This document shows, one piece after another, positions 44,407-53,055 of a DNA stretch of 64,000 nucleotides. Position numbers and translations under genes: made by a program. This stretch comes from JAUIAI01 sp041396685 (GTDB taxonomy: Bacteria > Pseudomonadota > Gammaproteobacteria > Burkholderiales > Burkholderiaceae_E), in contig JAWKYD010000024.1 in assembly GCA_041396685.1 (NCBI GenBank), forward strand, positions 20,933 to 84,932. The letters run 5' to 3'. Position 1 is the stretch's first letter. Each line of letters starts with the position of its first letter. The notes under the pieces are model-generated. The model made no database searches, was not told the DNA's origin, and saw only the letters and a program-made list of their open reading frames with translations.

Positions 44407-45435
44407 ATGAAAACCACCATGCGCCGTCTGGCCGTTTCCGCCGTCGTTGCCGCCGGCCTGACCGGCGCGGCTCACGCCGAGACAGTGCTCACCTATTCGA
44501 CCTGGGTGCCGCTGACCCATCCGATCAACGTTCATCTGTATTTCCCGTGGATGGACGCCGTCGAAAAAGAAAGCAACGGTCGCATCAAGTTCCGCAAGCT
44601 GCCCAAGCCCGTCGCATCGCCGCCCGCCCACCTCGACGCGATCCGCACGGGCCAGGCCGACCTCGCCTTCAGTGTGCACGGGTATACGCCGCAGCGCTTC
44701 GCGGCCTACCTGTTCGCCGAACTGCCGATGCTCGGCGATACCGGTGAGGGCACGTCCGTCGCGCTGCAGCGCGTGCACGACCGTTATCTTGCCGACAAGG
44801 GTTTCTACAAGGGCGTTCATCTGATCGGCATGAATACCCACGGCCCGGGCCTGATCCACCATCGCACCAAGCACATCATGTCGCCGGCCGATATGGCAGG
44901 CCAGAAGATGCGTACCGGCGGCCCGATCCCGCAGAAGATCGTCGAGGCCTGGGGCGGCGTATCGGTGCGCCAGCCGGCGCCCAAGTCGTACGAGATCCTC
45001 TCGACCGGCATTGCCGACGGCGTGACCTTCCCCTACGAGTCGCTCGACAGCTTCAAGATCACCAAGCTGGTGCCGTTTTCCACCTACGTTCCCGGTGGTC
45101 TGTACTCGTCGAGTCACTACCTGATCATGAACGAGGCCAAGTACAAGAGCCTGCCGGCCGAGGACAAGGCCATCATCGACAAACACTCCGGCGAAGCCTA
45201 TGCGCGCCAGGCCGGCGCCGCCTGGGACAAGATCAACGACATGGGCAAGGAGCAGGTCATCGCTGCCGGCAACAGCATCAAGACCGCGCCCCAGGCCATG
45301 GTCGACGCGGTACTCGAGCTGAACAAGAAGTTCGAGGCCGAGTATGTCGAGAGTGCCAAGTCGGTCGGCGTCGATGGCGCCAAGGTGCTGACGGCTTTCC
45401 GCGCCGAGGTCGCGCGCCAGGCCATGGGCAAATAA
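44407..45435 (+). CDS. dctP: TRAP transporter substrate-binding protein (DctP family)
   Basis: A 342-residue periplasmic protein. Signal peptide MKTTMRRLAVSAVVAAGLTG, cut after AHA; then ETVLTYSTWVPLTHPIN. The DctP pattern is visible with the carboxylate-binding Arg near MRTGGPIPQKIVEAWGG. Start fixed by AGGAGG. Located after otnK-otnC, its most likely ligand is a four-carbon aldonate such as erythronate or threonate (inference). Confidence 0.88.
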   Translation: MKTTMRRLAVSAVVAAGLTGAAHAETVLTYSTWVPLTHPINVHLYFPWMDAVEKESNGRIKFRKLPKPVASPPAHLDAIRTGQADLAFSVHGYTPQRFAAYLFAELPMLGDTGEGTSVALQRVHDRYLADKGFYKGVHLIGMNTHGPGLIHHRTKHIMSPADMAGQKMRTGGPIPQKIVEAWGGVSVRQPAPKSYEILSTGIADGVTFPYESLDSFKITKLVPFSTYVPGGLYSSSHYLIMNEAKYKSLPAEDKAIIDKHSGEAYARQAGAAWDKINDMGKEQVIAAGNSIKTAPQAMVDAVLELNKKFEAEYVESAKSVGVDGAKVLTAFRAEVARQAMGK

Positions 45436-45442
45436 AGGCCGT

Positions 45443-45964
45443 ATGCCCGTGACCGCCGCCAATCAGGGCCTGCTGGCCCGGCTCGCGCAATGGCCGAGCC
45501 GGGTGCTCGCGGTGATCGCCTGCATCGTGCTGTTCGCGCTGATGCTGCTGACCTTCGTCGACGTGCTCGGCCGCAACGCGTTCGCACAGCCGGTGCCGGC
45601 AGGCTATGAGCTGGTGTCGTTCCTGATGCCGTTCATCATTTTCTGCGCCCTGCCCTACGTCAATTTCACCGGCGGGCATGTCACGATCGACCTCCTCGAC
45701 AGCCTGGTACCGGGTTTCGCGCGCAGGGCCCAGCATCTCATCGTGCATGCAATCTCCGCGGCGGCACTCGGCTTCATGGCCTGGCGCCTCTACGAACGAT
45801 CGATGGATCATCTCGAGTTCGGCGAAGTCACGGTCGAGCTTTATCTGCCGATGTGGCCGTTCAGTACCGCAATGGCACTACTGGCCGCGATCTCGGCCCT
45901 GGTGATGCTCGTTGCTGGTTTGTTGCCGCCCAACACCGATCATCCGATTCCCCTCGACGCCTGA
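45443..45964 (+). CDS. dctQ: TRAP transporter small permease (DctQ family)
   Basis: A 173-residue membrane protein with four predicted helices (about 18-42, 58-75, 95-115, 133-158). DctQ features include DVLGRNAFAQPVPAGYELVSFLMPFIIFCALPYV and the GGHVTIDLLD loop. It begins 7 bp after dctP and would join DctM in the inner membrane. Confidence 0.88.
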   Translation: MPVTAANQGLLARLAQWPSRVLAVIACIVLFALMLLTFVDVLGRNAFAQPVPAGYELVSFLMPFIIFCALPYVNFTGGHVTIDLLDSLVPGFARRAQHLIVHAISAAALGFMAWRLYERSMDHLEFGEVTVELYLPMWPFSTAMALLAAISALVMLVAGLLPPNTDHPIPLDA

Positions 45965-46003
45965 CCTCGACGGCCCGGTGCTCTCAGACACTTCCCGGCG
46001 CTC

Positions 46004-47296
46004 ATGACTGAAGCCCTGATCGGCCTGGCGGCCGTCCTCGTCCTGTCGTTCCTGCGCATTCCGGTCGCCATCGCCATGGGCATCGCCGGCTACATCGGCA
46101 TGGCCCACGTCATCGGCGCCGGCGGGGCCATGGCCAATGTCGGCCAGACCGCGTTCGATGCGGCCGTCAACTACGAGTTGTCGGTGGTGCCGCTGTTCGT
46201 GCTGATGGGCAACTTCGTCGCGCGGGCACGACTGTCCGAAGAACTCTACAACGCGTCCTATTCGTTTCTCGGCCATCGCAAGGGCGGGCTCGCGATGGCC
46301 ACCGTGGTGGCCTGCGGCGGTTTCTCGGCCATATGCGGCTCGTCGCTCGCGACCGCCGCGACGATGTCCAAGGTGGCCATTCCGTCGATGCGCCGCTTCG
46401 GCTATGCCGACGATCTGGCCGCCGGCTCCATCGCCGCCGGTGGCACCTTGGGCATCCTCATTCCCCCGAGCGTGCTTTTGGTCATCTACGGCATCCTGAC
46501 CCAGACCAACATCGGGAAGCTGTTCGCCGCCGGTGTCGTGCCAGGCATCGTCGCGATTCTGTTCTACCTTCTGGCGGTTCGCGCAGTGGTTGCCCTGCGC
46601 CCGCAGGCAGGACCGGCCGGCGAACGGGCGACGAACCGGGAGCGCGTGCAGGCATTGTCGCGCGTGTGGGGCGTGCTGATGCTGTTCCTGCTGGTCATGG
46701 GCGGTATCTACGGCGGCTTCTTCAGCCCCACCGAAGCCGCCGGCATCGGCGCCTTCGGCGCGTTTCTGTTCGCGTGGGCGCGCAAGGCGCTGACCTGGCG
46801 CGTTCTCTACGAGATTTTGCTCGAGAGCGCCGGTACGACGGCCATGTTGTTCACCGTACTGATCGGCGCGCTGCTGTTTGCCAACTTCGTGAACCTGACC
46901 GAGTTCCCGAGTGCCCTGCTCGGCCTGGCCGCGCAATACAGCGACACACCGTGGCTGGTGATCGTCGCGATTCTCGTCATCTACGTGGCTCTCGGCTGCG
47001 TCTTCGAGAGCCTGTCGATGATCCTGTTGACCGTGCCGATCTTTTTCCCGCTCGTGACGGCGCTCGGCTACGACGCGATCTGGTTTGGCATCGTGGTCGT
47101 GGTGATCACGGAGATCAGCCTGATCACGCCGCCCGTGGGGCTCAACGTCTTCGTGCTGCGTGGCGTGCTGCCCGACGTGTCCACCGGCACGATTTTCAAG
47201 GGCGTGACCCCGTTCTGGATTGCCGATCTGTTCCGGCTGGCGGTGATCGTCGGCATCCCGGCGCTTTCGTTGTGGCTGCCGCAGTTCGTCAAGTAG
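46004..47296 (+). CDS. dctM: TRAP transporter large permease (DctM family)
   Basis: A 430-residue sodium-driven permease with 12 or so membrane segments. Family stretches: PLFVLMGNFVARARLSEELYNASYSFLGHRKGGLAMATVVACGGFSAICGSSLATAATM, and AAGGTLGILIPPSVLLVIYGI. It ends with eight bases overlapping the end of the convergent Crp-type regulator gene. Confidence 0.93.
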   Translation: MTEALIGLAAVLVLSFLRIPVAIAMGIAGYIGMAHVIGAGGAMANVGQTAFDAAVNYELSVVPLFVLMGNFVARARLSEELYNASYSFLGHRKGGLAMATVVACGGFSAICGSSLATAATMSKVAIPSMRRFGYADDLAAGSIAAGGTLGILIPPSVLLVIYGILTQTNIGKLFAAGVVPGIVAILFYLLAVRAVVALRPQAGPAGERATNRERVQALSRVWGVLMLFLLVMGGIYGGFFSPTEAAGIGAFGAFLFAWARKALTWRVLYEILLESAGTTAMLFTVLIGALLFANFVNLTEFPSALLGLAAQYSDTPWLVIVAILVIYVALGCVFESLSMILLTVPIFFPLVTALGYDAIWFGIVVVVITEISLITPPVGLNVFVLRGVLPDVSTGTIFKGVTPFWIADLFRLAVIVGIPALSLWLPQFVK

Positions 47297-48080
47297 CGCC
47301 AGCGCCAGCTGCGAAACCGGCAACGGCCGCCAGCGCCGACCGATCGAGTTCGAGTTGACGCCCGCGCGCGTCCAGAAAGCGAACCAATCCGGCGCGGCGC
47401 ATCGACGACATCTGGCGGCTTACCGTCTCGAGCGCGACATCTCCCATCATCGCGCCGAGCTCGCGCCGCGAGCAGACATGGGTGACACCGGCGGCGTCCT
47501 CGGGAAAGCGCAACAGCAGCCGCGCCAGCCGCTCGCGCACGCTGCCCAGACCGATGTCGACCAACCAGGCATTCGACGCCTGCAGTGCACCGTGCCACTT
47601 CTCGTGCATGCCCTGCATGAAGCGTGGTGAGCGCCGCTCCAGCTCGCGCAAGGTGGCGATCGGGAGGCGGCAGACACGCGCCGGCGTCAAGGCCACGACA
47701 CGCGCGTCATAAGCGCCCAGCAAGTAGGCCGGCAAGCCGATCAGGTCACCGGCGAGCATCATGGCCGTGACCCGCGTGCTACCGCATCGCCCCCAATGCT
47801 CGACCTTGAACGCTCCGTCGCGCACGGTGAACAGGTAGTCGGCACGTTCGCCGGCGTGGCAGAGGACGCTGCCGGCAGCCACCCGGATCTCGTCGATCGG
47901 GAAATGTATTGCTTCGAAATCGTGGTCGGACAGATGCGCGAACAGAGCGCTCGCGCGCACCGGGCAATGCTGGCAGTCCGAGAACCCGGCCCATGCCGTG
48001 GGACGGCGTGCACGACGCGCTGCCGGGCGCGAGCCGACCGATGCGGGTTCGATCGCGATTCGTGTCACGGGATTCAACAT
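47289..48080 (-). CDS. Crp/Fnr-family transcriptional regulator
   Basis: A 263-residue regulator: an N-terminal extension with CQHCPVRASALF, a cyclic-nucleotide-type beta barrel (about 50-165) and a C-terminal winged helix (CSRRELGAMMGDVALETVSRQMSSMRRAGLV). The CxxC at the start recalls FNR, but the third cysteine of the FNR iron-sulfur motif (C-x2-C-x5-C) is missing, so oxygen sensing by a 4Fe-4S cluster is not supported. It lies downstream of fccB on the same strand (150 bp) and might be read with fccAB. Confidence 0.83.
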   Translation of the reverse strand: MLNPVTRIAIEPASVGSRPAARRARRPTAWAGFSDCQHCPVRASALFAHLSDHDFEAIHFPIDEIRVAAGSVLCHAGERADYLFTVRDGAFKVEHWGRCGSTRVTAMMLAGDLIGLPAYLLGAYDARVVALTPARVCRLPIATLRELERRSPRFMQGMHEKWHGALQASNAWLVDIGLGSVRERLARLLLRFPEDAAGVTHVCSRRELGAMMGDVALETVSRQMSSMRRAGLVRFLDARGRQLELDRSALAAVAGFAAGAGAT

Positions 48081-48230
48081 CTATCGACTCCTCTGCCGCC
48101 CGGATCCGGCTACTGTGACCGGCGGCCCCTGCTTCGCCCACCGATGTCGGAGCGTGGCGCCGGACGATCGATGCGGCATGATCCGAGACGACCGGGGGCG
48201 CCGTCGTGCGCTCCCCGGTCGGAAGCGTCA

Positions 48231-49556
48231 CTACACCAGCATGTCGGCCCAGATGTTCTTGGCCCAGGCGATGCCGGTGACCCCTTCGAGCTTGTTGCGG
48301 GCCGCCGACAGACCACCGGACCCCGGAACCGTCAGGAAGGTGTGCTTGTCGTGATCGAACTGATGCACGGAGGCGACGTGCACGACCTCGTCGGGGCTGA
48401 CGAAGCTGTAGCAGGTGTTGGTGACCACCGGGCTCTGGTTGAGCGGCTTGTCCATCAGTTGCGCGACGATTGCCGCGGCTGCGACCTTGGCCTGTTGATT
48501 GGCCATGTGACCCGACTTCGGCATCTTCGGTGCGACCTGGATCGAGTCACCCAACACGTGGATGTTCTTGGCCGCCTTGGACTCGAAGGTGAGGAAGTCG
48601 ACCTCGCACCAGCGATCATTGGCCGTGGCAAGCCCGCTGTCGACCGCGATCTTGCCCGCCCGCATCGGCGGAATGACGTTGAGGACATCGGCCTTGAGCG
48701 GTTCGCTGATCTCGAACTGCAGTTCACGGGCCGCCGCATCGACGTCGACCACCGTGTGATTGGGACGGTACTCGATCATGCCGGTGTACAGATTGTCCCA
48801 GGCCTCCTGGAACAGCTTGCCCTTCGAGGTGATGTGCTCGTTGGCATCGAGCACGACGACCTTTGATTTCGGCTTCTCGCGTTTGAAGTAGGCAGCGACC
48901 TGGCAGACGCGCTCATAAGGTCCCGGCGGACACCGGTAAGGCGCGCGCGGAATCGACAGCGCATAGACGCCACCGTCTGGCATGGCCTCGAGCTGCTTGC
49001 GCAAGGCGACGGTCTGCGGGCCGGCCTTCCAGGCATGAAGCACCTGCGCTTGCACGTCGGCATTGGCCAGCGAACCCATGCTGCCGTACATGAAGTCGAT
49101 GCCCGGCGACATCACGAGCCGGTCATAGGCGAGCGTGCTGCCGTCGGCGAGGGTGACGATCCGTTTGTCGGCATCGATCTTCGTCACCGTCGATTTGACG
49201 CGCTTGACACCATGATTTTTTTCGAGGCCGGCATATGAAGTGGTGATGTACTCGATGCTGCGAACGCCGCCGATCACGAGATTCGAGATCGGACAGGAGA
49301 CGAAGCTCTCGTTGGGCTCGACCAGCGTCACGTCGATCGCACCGTCACTCCACATACGGATGTACTTCGCCGCCGTGGCGCCGCCGAAGCCGCCACCGAC
49401 GACGACGACCTTACCCTTGCTGCCACCCATTCCACCGACCATCGCCTTGGCCCTGGCGACCCCGGGAACGTCGTCGAGCGTGGAGCAAGCCGTGACCGCA
49501 CCGGCCGCGAGAATTGTTCCGGCCGAACCCAGAAATTTGCGTCGATTCGTATTCAT
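48231..49556 (-). CDS. fccB: Flavocytochrome c sulfide dehydrogenase, flavoprotein subunit
   Basis: A 441-residue periplasmic FAD protein. It has a twin-arginine-like leader (TNRRKFLGSAGTILAAGAVTACS), a lipobox-like Cys and then the FAD fold KVVVVGGGFGGATAAKYIRMWS. Conserved SQR/FCSD cysteines include SCPISNLVIGG and a second Cys in RAPYRCPPGPYERV, with a third near TNTCYSFVSPD. It oxidises sulfide to sulfur and passes electrons to the adjacent cytochrome subunit. It is 23 bp from fccA in the same unit. Confidence 0.9.
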   Translation of the reverse strand: MNTNRRKFLGSAGTILAAGAVTACSTLDDVPGVARAKAMVGGMGGSKGKVVVVGGGFGGATAAKYIRMWSDGAIDVTLVEPNESFVSCPISNLVIGGVRSIEYITTSYAGLEKNHGVKRVKSTVTKIDADKRIVTLADGSTLAYDRLVMSPGIDFMYGSMGSLANADVQAQVLHAWKAGPQTVALRKQLEAMPDGGVYALSIPRAPYRCPPGPYERVCQVAAYFKREKPKSKVVVLDANEHITSKGKLFQEAWDNLYTGMIEYRPNHTVVDVDAAARELQFEISEPLKADVLNVIPPMRAGKIAVDSGLATANDRWCEVDFLTFESKAAKNIHVLGDSIQVAPKMPKSGHMANQQAKVAAAAIVAQLMDKPLNQSPVVTNTCYSFVSPDEVVHVASVHQFDHDKHTFLTVPGSGGLSAARNKLEGVTGIAWAKNIWADMLV

Positions 49557-49579
49557 GTCGTTTTCCTTGACCGGGCCGC

Positions 49580-49897
49580 TCACTTTTGCGCAGCGAAGTA
49601 GTCGGCGATGAGCCGGATCTGTTCAGGCGTGAAGCCCTTGGCGATCTGATCCATGATCGTCGCGGACTTCTTTCCCTCGCTGAACTGAGTCATCGATTTC
49701 ACGATGCTGTCCGCGGGCAGACCCGCCAAACGCGCACCGTCGCCGATGGCCTTGCCATTGGTGCCATGACAGTTGGCACAGGTCGCAGCCAGGTAGCGGC
49801 CGAGATCGGGGCTGTCGGCAGCATGGGCAGCCCCCAGGCCCATCATCAGTCCGCCGCCAAGCGCGGACGCCAGAACGGCTCGTTTCACGAAGCGCAT
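49580..49897 (-). CDS. fccA: Monohaem c-type cytochrome, sulfide dehydrogenase cytochrome subunit
   Basis: A 105-residue protein with signal peptide (ending AAHAADSPD) and a haem site CANCHGTNGKAIGDG. The axial Met lies in ATIMDQIAKGF. The class resembles the small cytochrome that pairs with fccB in many proteobacteria, while the Allochromatium enzyme has two haems. A GAGGAAA ribosome site lies just before the start. It heads the fccA-fccB unit driven by the sigma-54 promoter at 49988. Confidence 0.9.
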   Translation of the reverse strand: MRFVKRAVLASALGGGLMMGLGAAHAADSPDLGRYLAATCANCHGTNGKAIGDGARLAGLPADSIVKSMTQFSEGKKSATIMDQIAKGFTPEQIRLIADYFAAQK

Positions 49898-49987
49898 CGT
49901 TTCCTCCTTGTGGGCCGCGATCTTCGGCGCCCCTGTCGTTTACCCGCCAGGCGGGACCACGGCGCTTGCCGTCGTGCTCGTTTCAGA

Positions 49988-50003
49988 AGCGAATGCCGTG
50001 CCA
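49988..50003 (-). promoter_or_regulatory. Sigma-54 promoter of fccAB
   Basis: On the minus strand the sequence reads TGGCACGGCATTCGCT. It matches TGGCACG-N4-TTGCW except for one base in the -12 element (TC in place of TT), with exact spacing. Predicted +1 is about 49977, giving an untranslated leader of about 80 bases before fccA. Confidence 0.75.
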
Positions 50004-50086
50004 GCTGTGCGGCACCGTGGCGGCCAAGCTTGTTCCAAGTCAATTCCCGCCGCACTTCGGTGCGACACCCGAGAAAGCCTGCCAGG

Positions 50087-50127
50087 ATGTCAGGAGTGAT
50101 ACCCTGACATGACCGCCACTATGTCAT
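50087..50127. promoter_or_regulatory. Candidate FisR binding sites (two inverted repeats)
   Basis: ATGTCAGG (50087-50094) with CCTGACAT (50103-50110), and ATGAC (50109-50113) with GTCAT (50123-50127). They lie 84-124 bases upstream of the fccAB -24 element, the usual place for sigma-54 activators, and only 10-50 bases before fisR, so they could also give autocontrol. Confidence 0.6.
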
Positions 50128-50136
50128 GTCAGCGTC

Positions 50137-51609
50137 ATGAGCGAATCTCCGCCGGATGACCGGGCGTCGCGGGCCCGGGCCGACACACTGACTCAGCTGC
50201 TCGAGACCCACGACGAGCCCGCCGTCCTGATCGATGCCGACTATTCCATCGTGGCCATGAACGGCGCCTATGCGGCGGCCTATGGCCGAGCCGGCGACGA
50301 TCTGCGTGGCATGAAGTGCCACCGGATTTCGCACCATTCCGAGGTGCCATGCCACGAACGCGGCGAAGACTGCCCGGTGAAGCGCGTGATGCGCGACGGC
50401 CGTCCGGTGGAAACCCTGCATATTCATTTCCACGACGACGAAACGCCCGAACGCGTTCAGGTCAAGGGCTTTCCGGTCGATGTCGGTGGGCGTCGCCTGT
50501 TGCTCGAGCGGGTGCGGCGTCTCGAACCGGACGAGCCGCTGCAGTCGGACGACGGCGAGGAGCTGCTCGGCAGTTCGCCGGCGATGCTGGCGGCTCTGCA
50601 GCGACTGATCCAGGCGGCAGGACTGAGCGGCAGCGTATTGATCCAGGGTGAGAGCGGCGTGGGCAAGGAACTGGCCGCGCGTTTCGTTCACCGACGATCG
50701 TCGCGCTCCGGCGGGCCCTTCGTGACCGCCGACTGCACGGCGATTCCCGAGACGCTGTTCGAGAGCGAACTGTTTGGTCATGAACGCGGCGCCTTCACCG
50801 GCTCGGCACAGCGTCGCATCGGTCTGTTCGAGTCGGCCAGCGACGGCACGCTGTTCCTCGACGAGATCGGCGAACTGCCGATGACCATGCAGGCGAAATT
50901 GCTGCGGGCCATCGAGAGCGGCGAAATCCGCCGCCTGGGATCGACCCAGACACTGCGTACGCGGGTCCGGATCGTCGCCGCGACCAACCGCGACCTGCGC
51001 GCCATGGTGGCCGCCGGCCAGTTCCGGCTCGATCTCTACTATCGGCTCGCGACCCACGAAGTGACCTTGCCCCCGCTGCGCGACCGGACCCAGGACATCG
51101 CACCGATCTGTCGTCACCTGCTCACCCGCTTCGGTCTGAATCCACCGCCCGTGGTGACCGCGGGCGCGCTCGCGCGCTTGGCCCGCTACACCTGGCCGGG
51201 CAATGTTCGCGAACTGCGCAACGTGCTCGAGCGCACCTTGGCCCATGGTCCGCTGATCGACGAGGCTGCAGTCGATCGCCAGTTGTCCGAGCCCCATGCG
51301 CAGGTCATCGGCTCACCCTTGCTGCCGACGATGACACCACCACCGGCGACCGGCATGACGATCGTCGATTCCGCCTGGCCGATGGCCGACGCACGGCAGG
51401 GCCGTCCGCCCGACCCCGACGGCCTGCCCGGCGCGGCCCACGCCGAAAGCGCCGCGCTGGACGACGTTCGCCACCGGCTGCTGATCGAGCAACTCGAGCG
51501 CCACCGCGGCAACCGCGCGAGGGTTGCCGAGTCCCTGGGTGTCAGCGAGCGAACCGTGTATCGATGGATTCGTCGTTACAAGGTCGTCGACGGCGGCGGG
51601 AATCCGTAG
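50137..51609 (+). CDS. fisR: Sigma-54-dependent sulfane-sulfur-responsive regulator, FisR-like
   Basis: A 490-residue activator: a PAS-like sensing domain (about 15-125), AAA+ domain (Walker A GESGVGKE from residue 171; the sigma-54-contacting GAFTGS loop at 218-223) and a Fis-type DNA-binding helix-turn-helix at the end (NRARVAESLGVSERTVYRWIRRYK). The sensing domain has Cys61, Cys72 and Cys79; spacing of 11 and 7 equals that of Cys53/64/71 in Cupriavidus FisR, which reacts with persulfides. It is divergent from fccAB, its likely target. Confidence 0.85.
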   Translation: MSESPPDDRASRARADTLTQLLETHDEPAVLIDADYSIVAMNGAYAAAYGRAGDDLRGMKCHRISHHSEVPCHERGEDCPVKRVMRDGRPVETLHIHFHDDETPERVQVKGFPVDVGGRRLLLERVRRLEPDEPLQSDDGEELLGSSPAMLAALQRLIQAAGLSGSVLIQGESGVGKELAARFVHRRSSRSGGPFVTADCTAIPETLFESELFGHERGAFTGSAQRRIGLFESASDGTLFLDEIGELPMTMQAKLLRAIESGEIRRLGSTQTLRTRVRIVAATNRDLRAMVAAGQFRLDLYYRLATHEVTLPPLRDRTQDIAPICRHLLTRFGLNPPPVVTAGALARLARYTWPGNVRELRNVLERTLAHGPLIDEAAVDRQLSEPHAQVIGSPLLPTMTPPPATGMTIVDSAWPMADARQGRPPDPDGLPGAAHAESAALDDVRHRLLIEQLERHRGNRARVAESLGVSERTVYRWIRRYKVVDGGGNP

Positions 51610-51669
51610 TCGCCGACCCGTCTGCCGGGTTTGCGTCCCCGACACCGCGATCGCGGCCGAGGAACCGCT

Positions 51670-52668
51670 TCAGGTGGAGACCGGCCTGCCGATCGGCACC
51701 GACTGCAGCAGATCGCGCAATGCGAACGCGGCGATCAGCAAACTGACGACCAAGCCGGACAAATCGCGCATCAGCGCCGAACCGATGTGCAGTCCGCTCG
51801 CCACGAGCATGCCGATCAGCAGGTAGCCCGTGCTCCACAGCGCACGCCCGAGCAATGCGCTGGGAATGAAAACCCTCAGGGGCTGGCGCAGGGATCCCGC
51901 CAGCAGATTGACCGCCGAGCTCAAGAACGAGACCAGCGACCGACTGAGCACGATGGCTGCCGGCCCCCAGCGCGCAAGCGCCCGCCGTGCGCGCTGCAGA
52001 CGCTCGGCCGACAACCCGATCCAGTGACCGTGGCGCCGCACCACGGGCTCGCCGACCATGGATCCGATCAGGTATCCGAACAGATCGCCCAGCACAGATG
52101 CGAGCGTCGCGACCATGGCGGCGATCCACGGGTCGAAGCGCCCTTGCCCCGCCAGCACCCCGACCACCATGACCGACAAGCCCGACGGCAGAGGCGCGCC
52201 CATCGCGCCGAGCATCAGCGACAACGCCAGTACGGGATAGCCGTAGGCGAGGATCCAGCCCACCAGCCAGTCGTCGACCTCGGCCTGCGCCTGCGCGTCG
52301 GTTACCGGCGGCGGTGCCTCGGCCATCTGCCGTGCGAGGATTCCCTGCAGCTCGCGCAACAGGGTGAGCCGGTCCTGTCCGCGCTCGCCCGCGATCTCGC
52401 GCAATGGCAGATCGAGCTGATCGCGGCGGATGCCCAACGGACCGGCAAGAGAGTTGGGCGCCACTTTCGCCAACTCGGCGACATAGCGGGTGGACATCCA
52501 GGCACGCAACTCGCCGACAGCGGGCTCATCCAGCGCGACGGCCGAGCGCAACAACCCGACCCCTCCAAGGACGCGGGCGCCGAACATCAGCGACGAGACC
52601 AGCGCCAGGACCAGCCCGACCCAGGCGATGAATCGGCGCGCGCGACGAGCGGACGATCGGGTCATCAT
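51670..52668 (-). CDS. DedA / VTT-domain membrane protein
   Basis: A 332-residue protein. After one N-terminal helix and about 110 soluble residues comes the SNARE-associated VTT domain with the hydrophobic reentrant region (LMLGAMGAPLPSGLSVMVVGVLAG, VLGDLFGYLIGSMVGEPVV) and the R-rich end LSRSLVSFLSSAVNLLAGSL. DedA proteins help lipid or undecaprenyl-phosphate movement and membrane charge. ATG 52668 is used; a second ATG follows directly. Confidence 0.8.
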   Translation of the reverse strand: MMTRSSARRARRFIAWVGLVLALVSSLMFGARVLGGVGLLRSAVALDEPAVGELRAWMSTRYVAELAKVAPNSLAGPLGIRRDQLDLPLREIAGERGQDRLTLLRELQGILARQMAEAPPPVTDAQAQAEVDDWLVGWILAYGYPVLALSLMLGAMGAPLPSGLSVMVVGVLAGQGRFDPWIAAMVATLASVLGDLFGYLIGSMVGEPVVRRHGHWIGLSAERLQRARRALARWGPAAIVLSRSLVSFLSSAVNLLAGSLRQPLRVFIPSALLGRALWSTGYLLIGMLVASGLHIGSALMRDLSGLVVSLLIAAFALRDLLQSVPIGRPVST

Positions 52669-52714
52669 GACGCCGCCCCCTCCCGCAATCGCGGCCTCGG
52701 CGCGAGACCGCCGG

Positions 52715-53041
52715 TCAACGGACGGCTGAATACGCGGTGGGCGCGAGAATGGTGTTGACCACCGAGGCGACGATCGGGCCGTCGGCCTCGCTGGCCGCCC
52801 TGGCCTCCAGCCAGGCCGGATCACTCGCAAAAGCGTCCCAGCGCTGTTCGCGCTCGGCCAGGCTCGCCCATTCGAGGATGTAATAGAGCTCGTGCGTGTT
52901 TTCGCCGATGGCGACGGTCCAGAATCCGCGCTGGCGGATGCCGTGTTTCTCGAACAGCTTCAGCGTCACGGTTTCGAAACGTTTGTGCAGTGCCGGCAGC
53001 CGGCCCGGCACGCAACGGTAGACTCTCAATTCGTGCAGCAT
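52715..53041 (-). CDS. NIPSNAP family protein
   Basis: A 108-residue dimeric alpha-beta-barrel protein: MLHELRVYRCVPGRLPALHKRFET, ELYYILEWASLAERE and RWDAFASDPAW match NIPSNAP. The function is unknown; such genes often accompany oxidative catabolic units. It follows the aminotransferase by 14 bp on the same strand. Confidence 0.85.
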   Translation of the reverse strand: MLHELRVYRCVPGRLPALHKRFETVTLKLFEKHGIRQRGFWTVAIGENTHELYYILEWASLAEREQRWDAFASDPAWLEARAASEADGPIVASVVNTILAPTAYSAVR

Positions 53042-53055
53042 GGGGAACCCCTCTT

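Noticed and set aside
47938..47976. FNR-type iron-sulfur cluster in the Crp-family regulator (CQHC near the start)
   Set aside because: The C-x2-C is there, but the third Cys of C-x2-C-x5-C is absent, so an FNR-type 4Fe-4S sensor is not supported.
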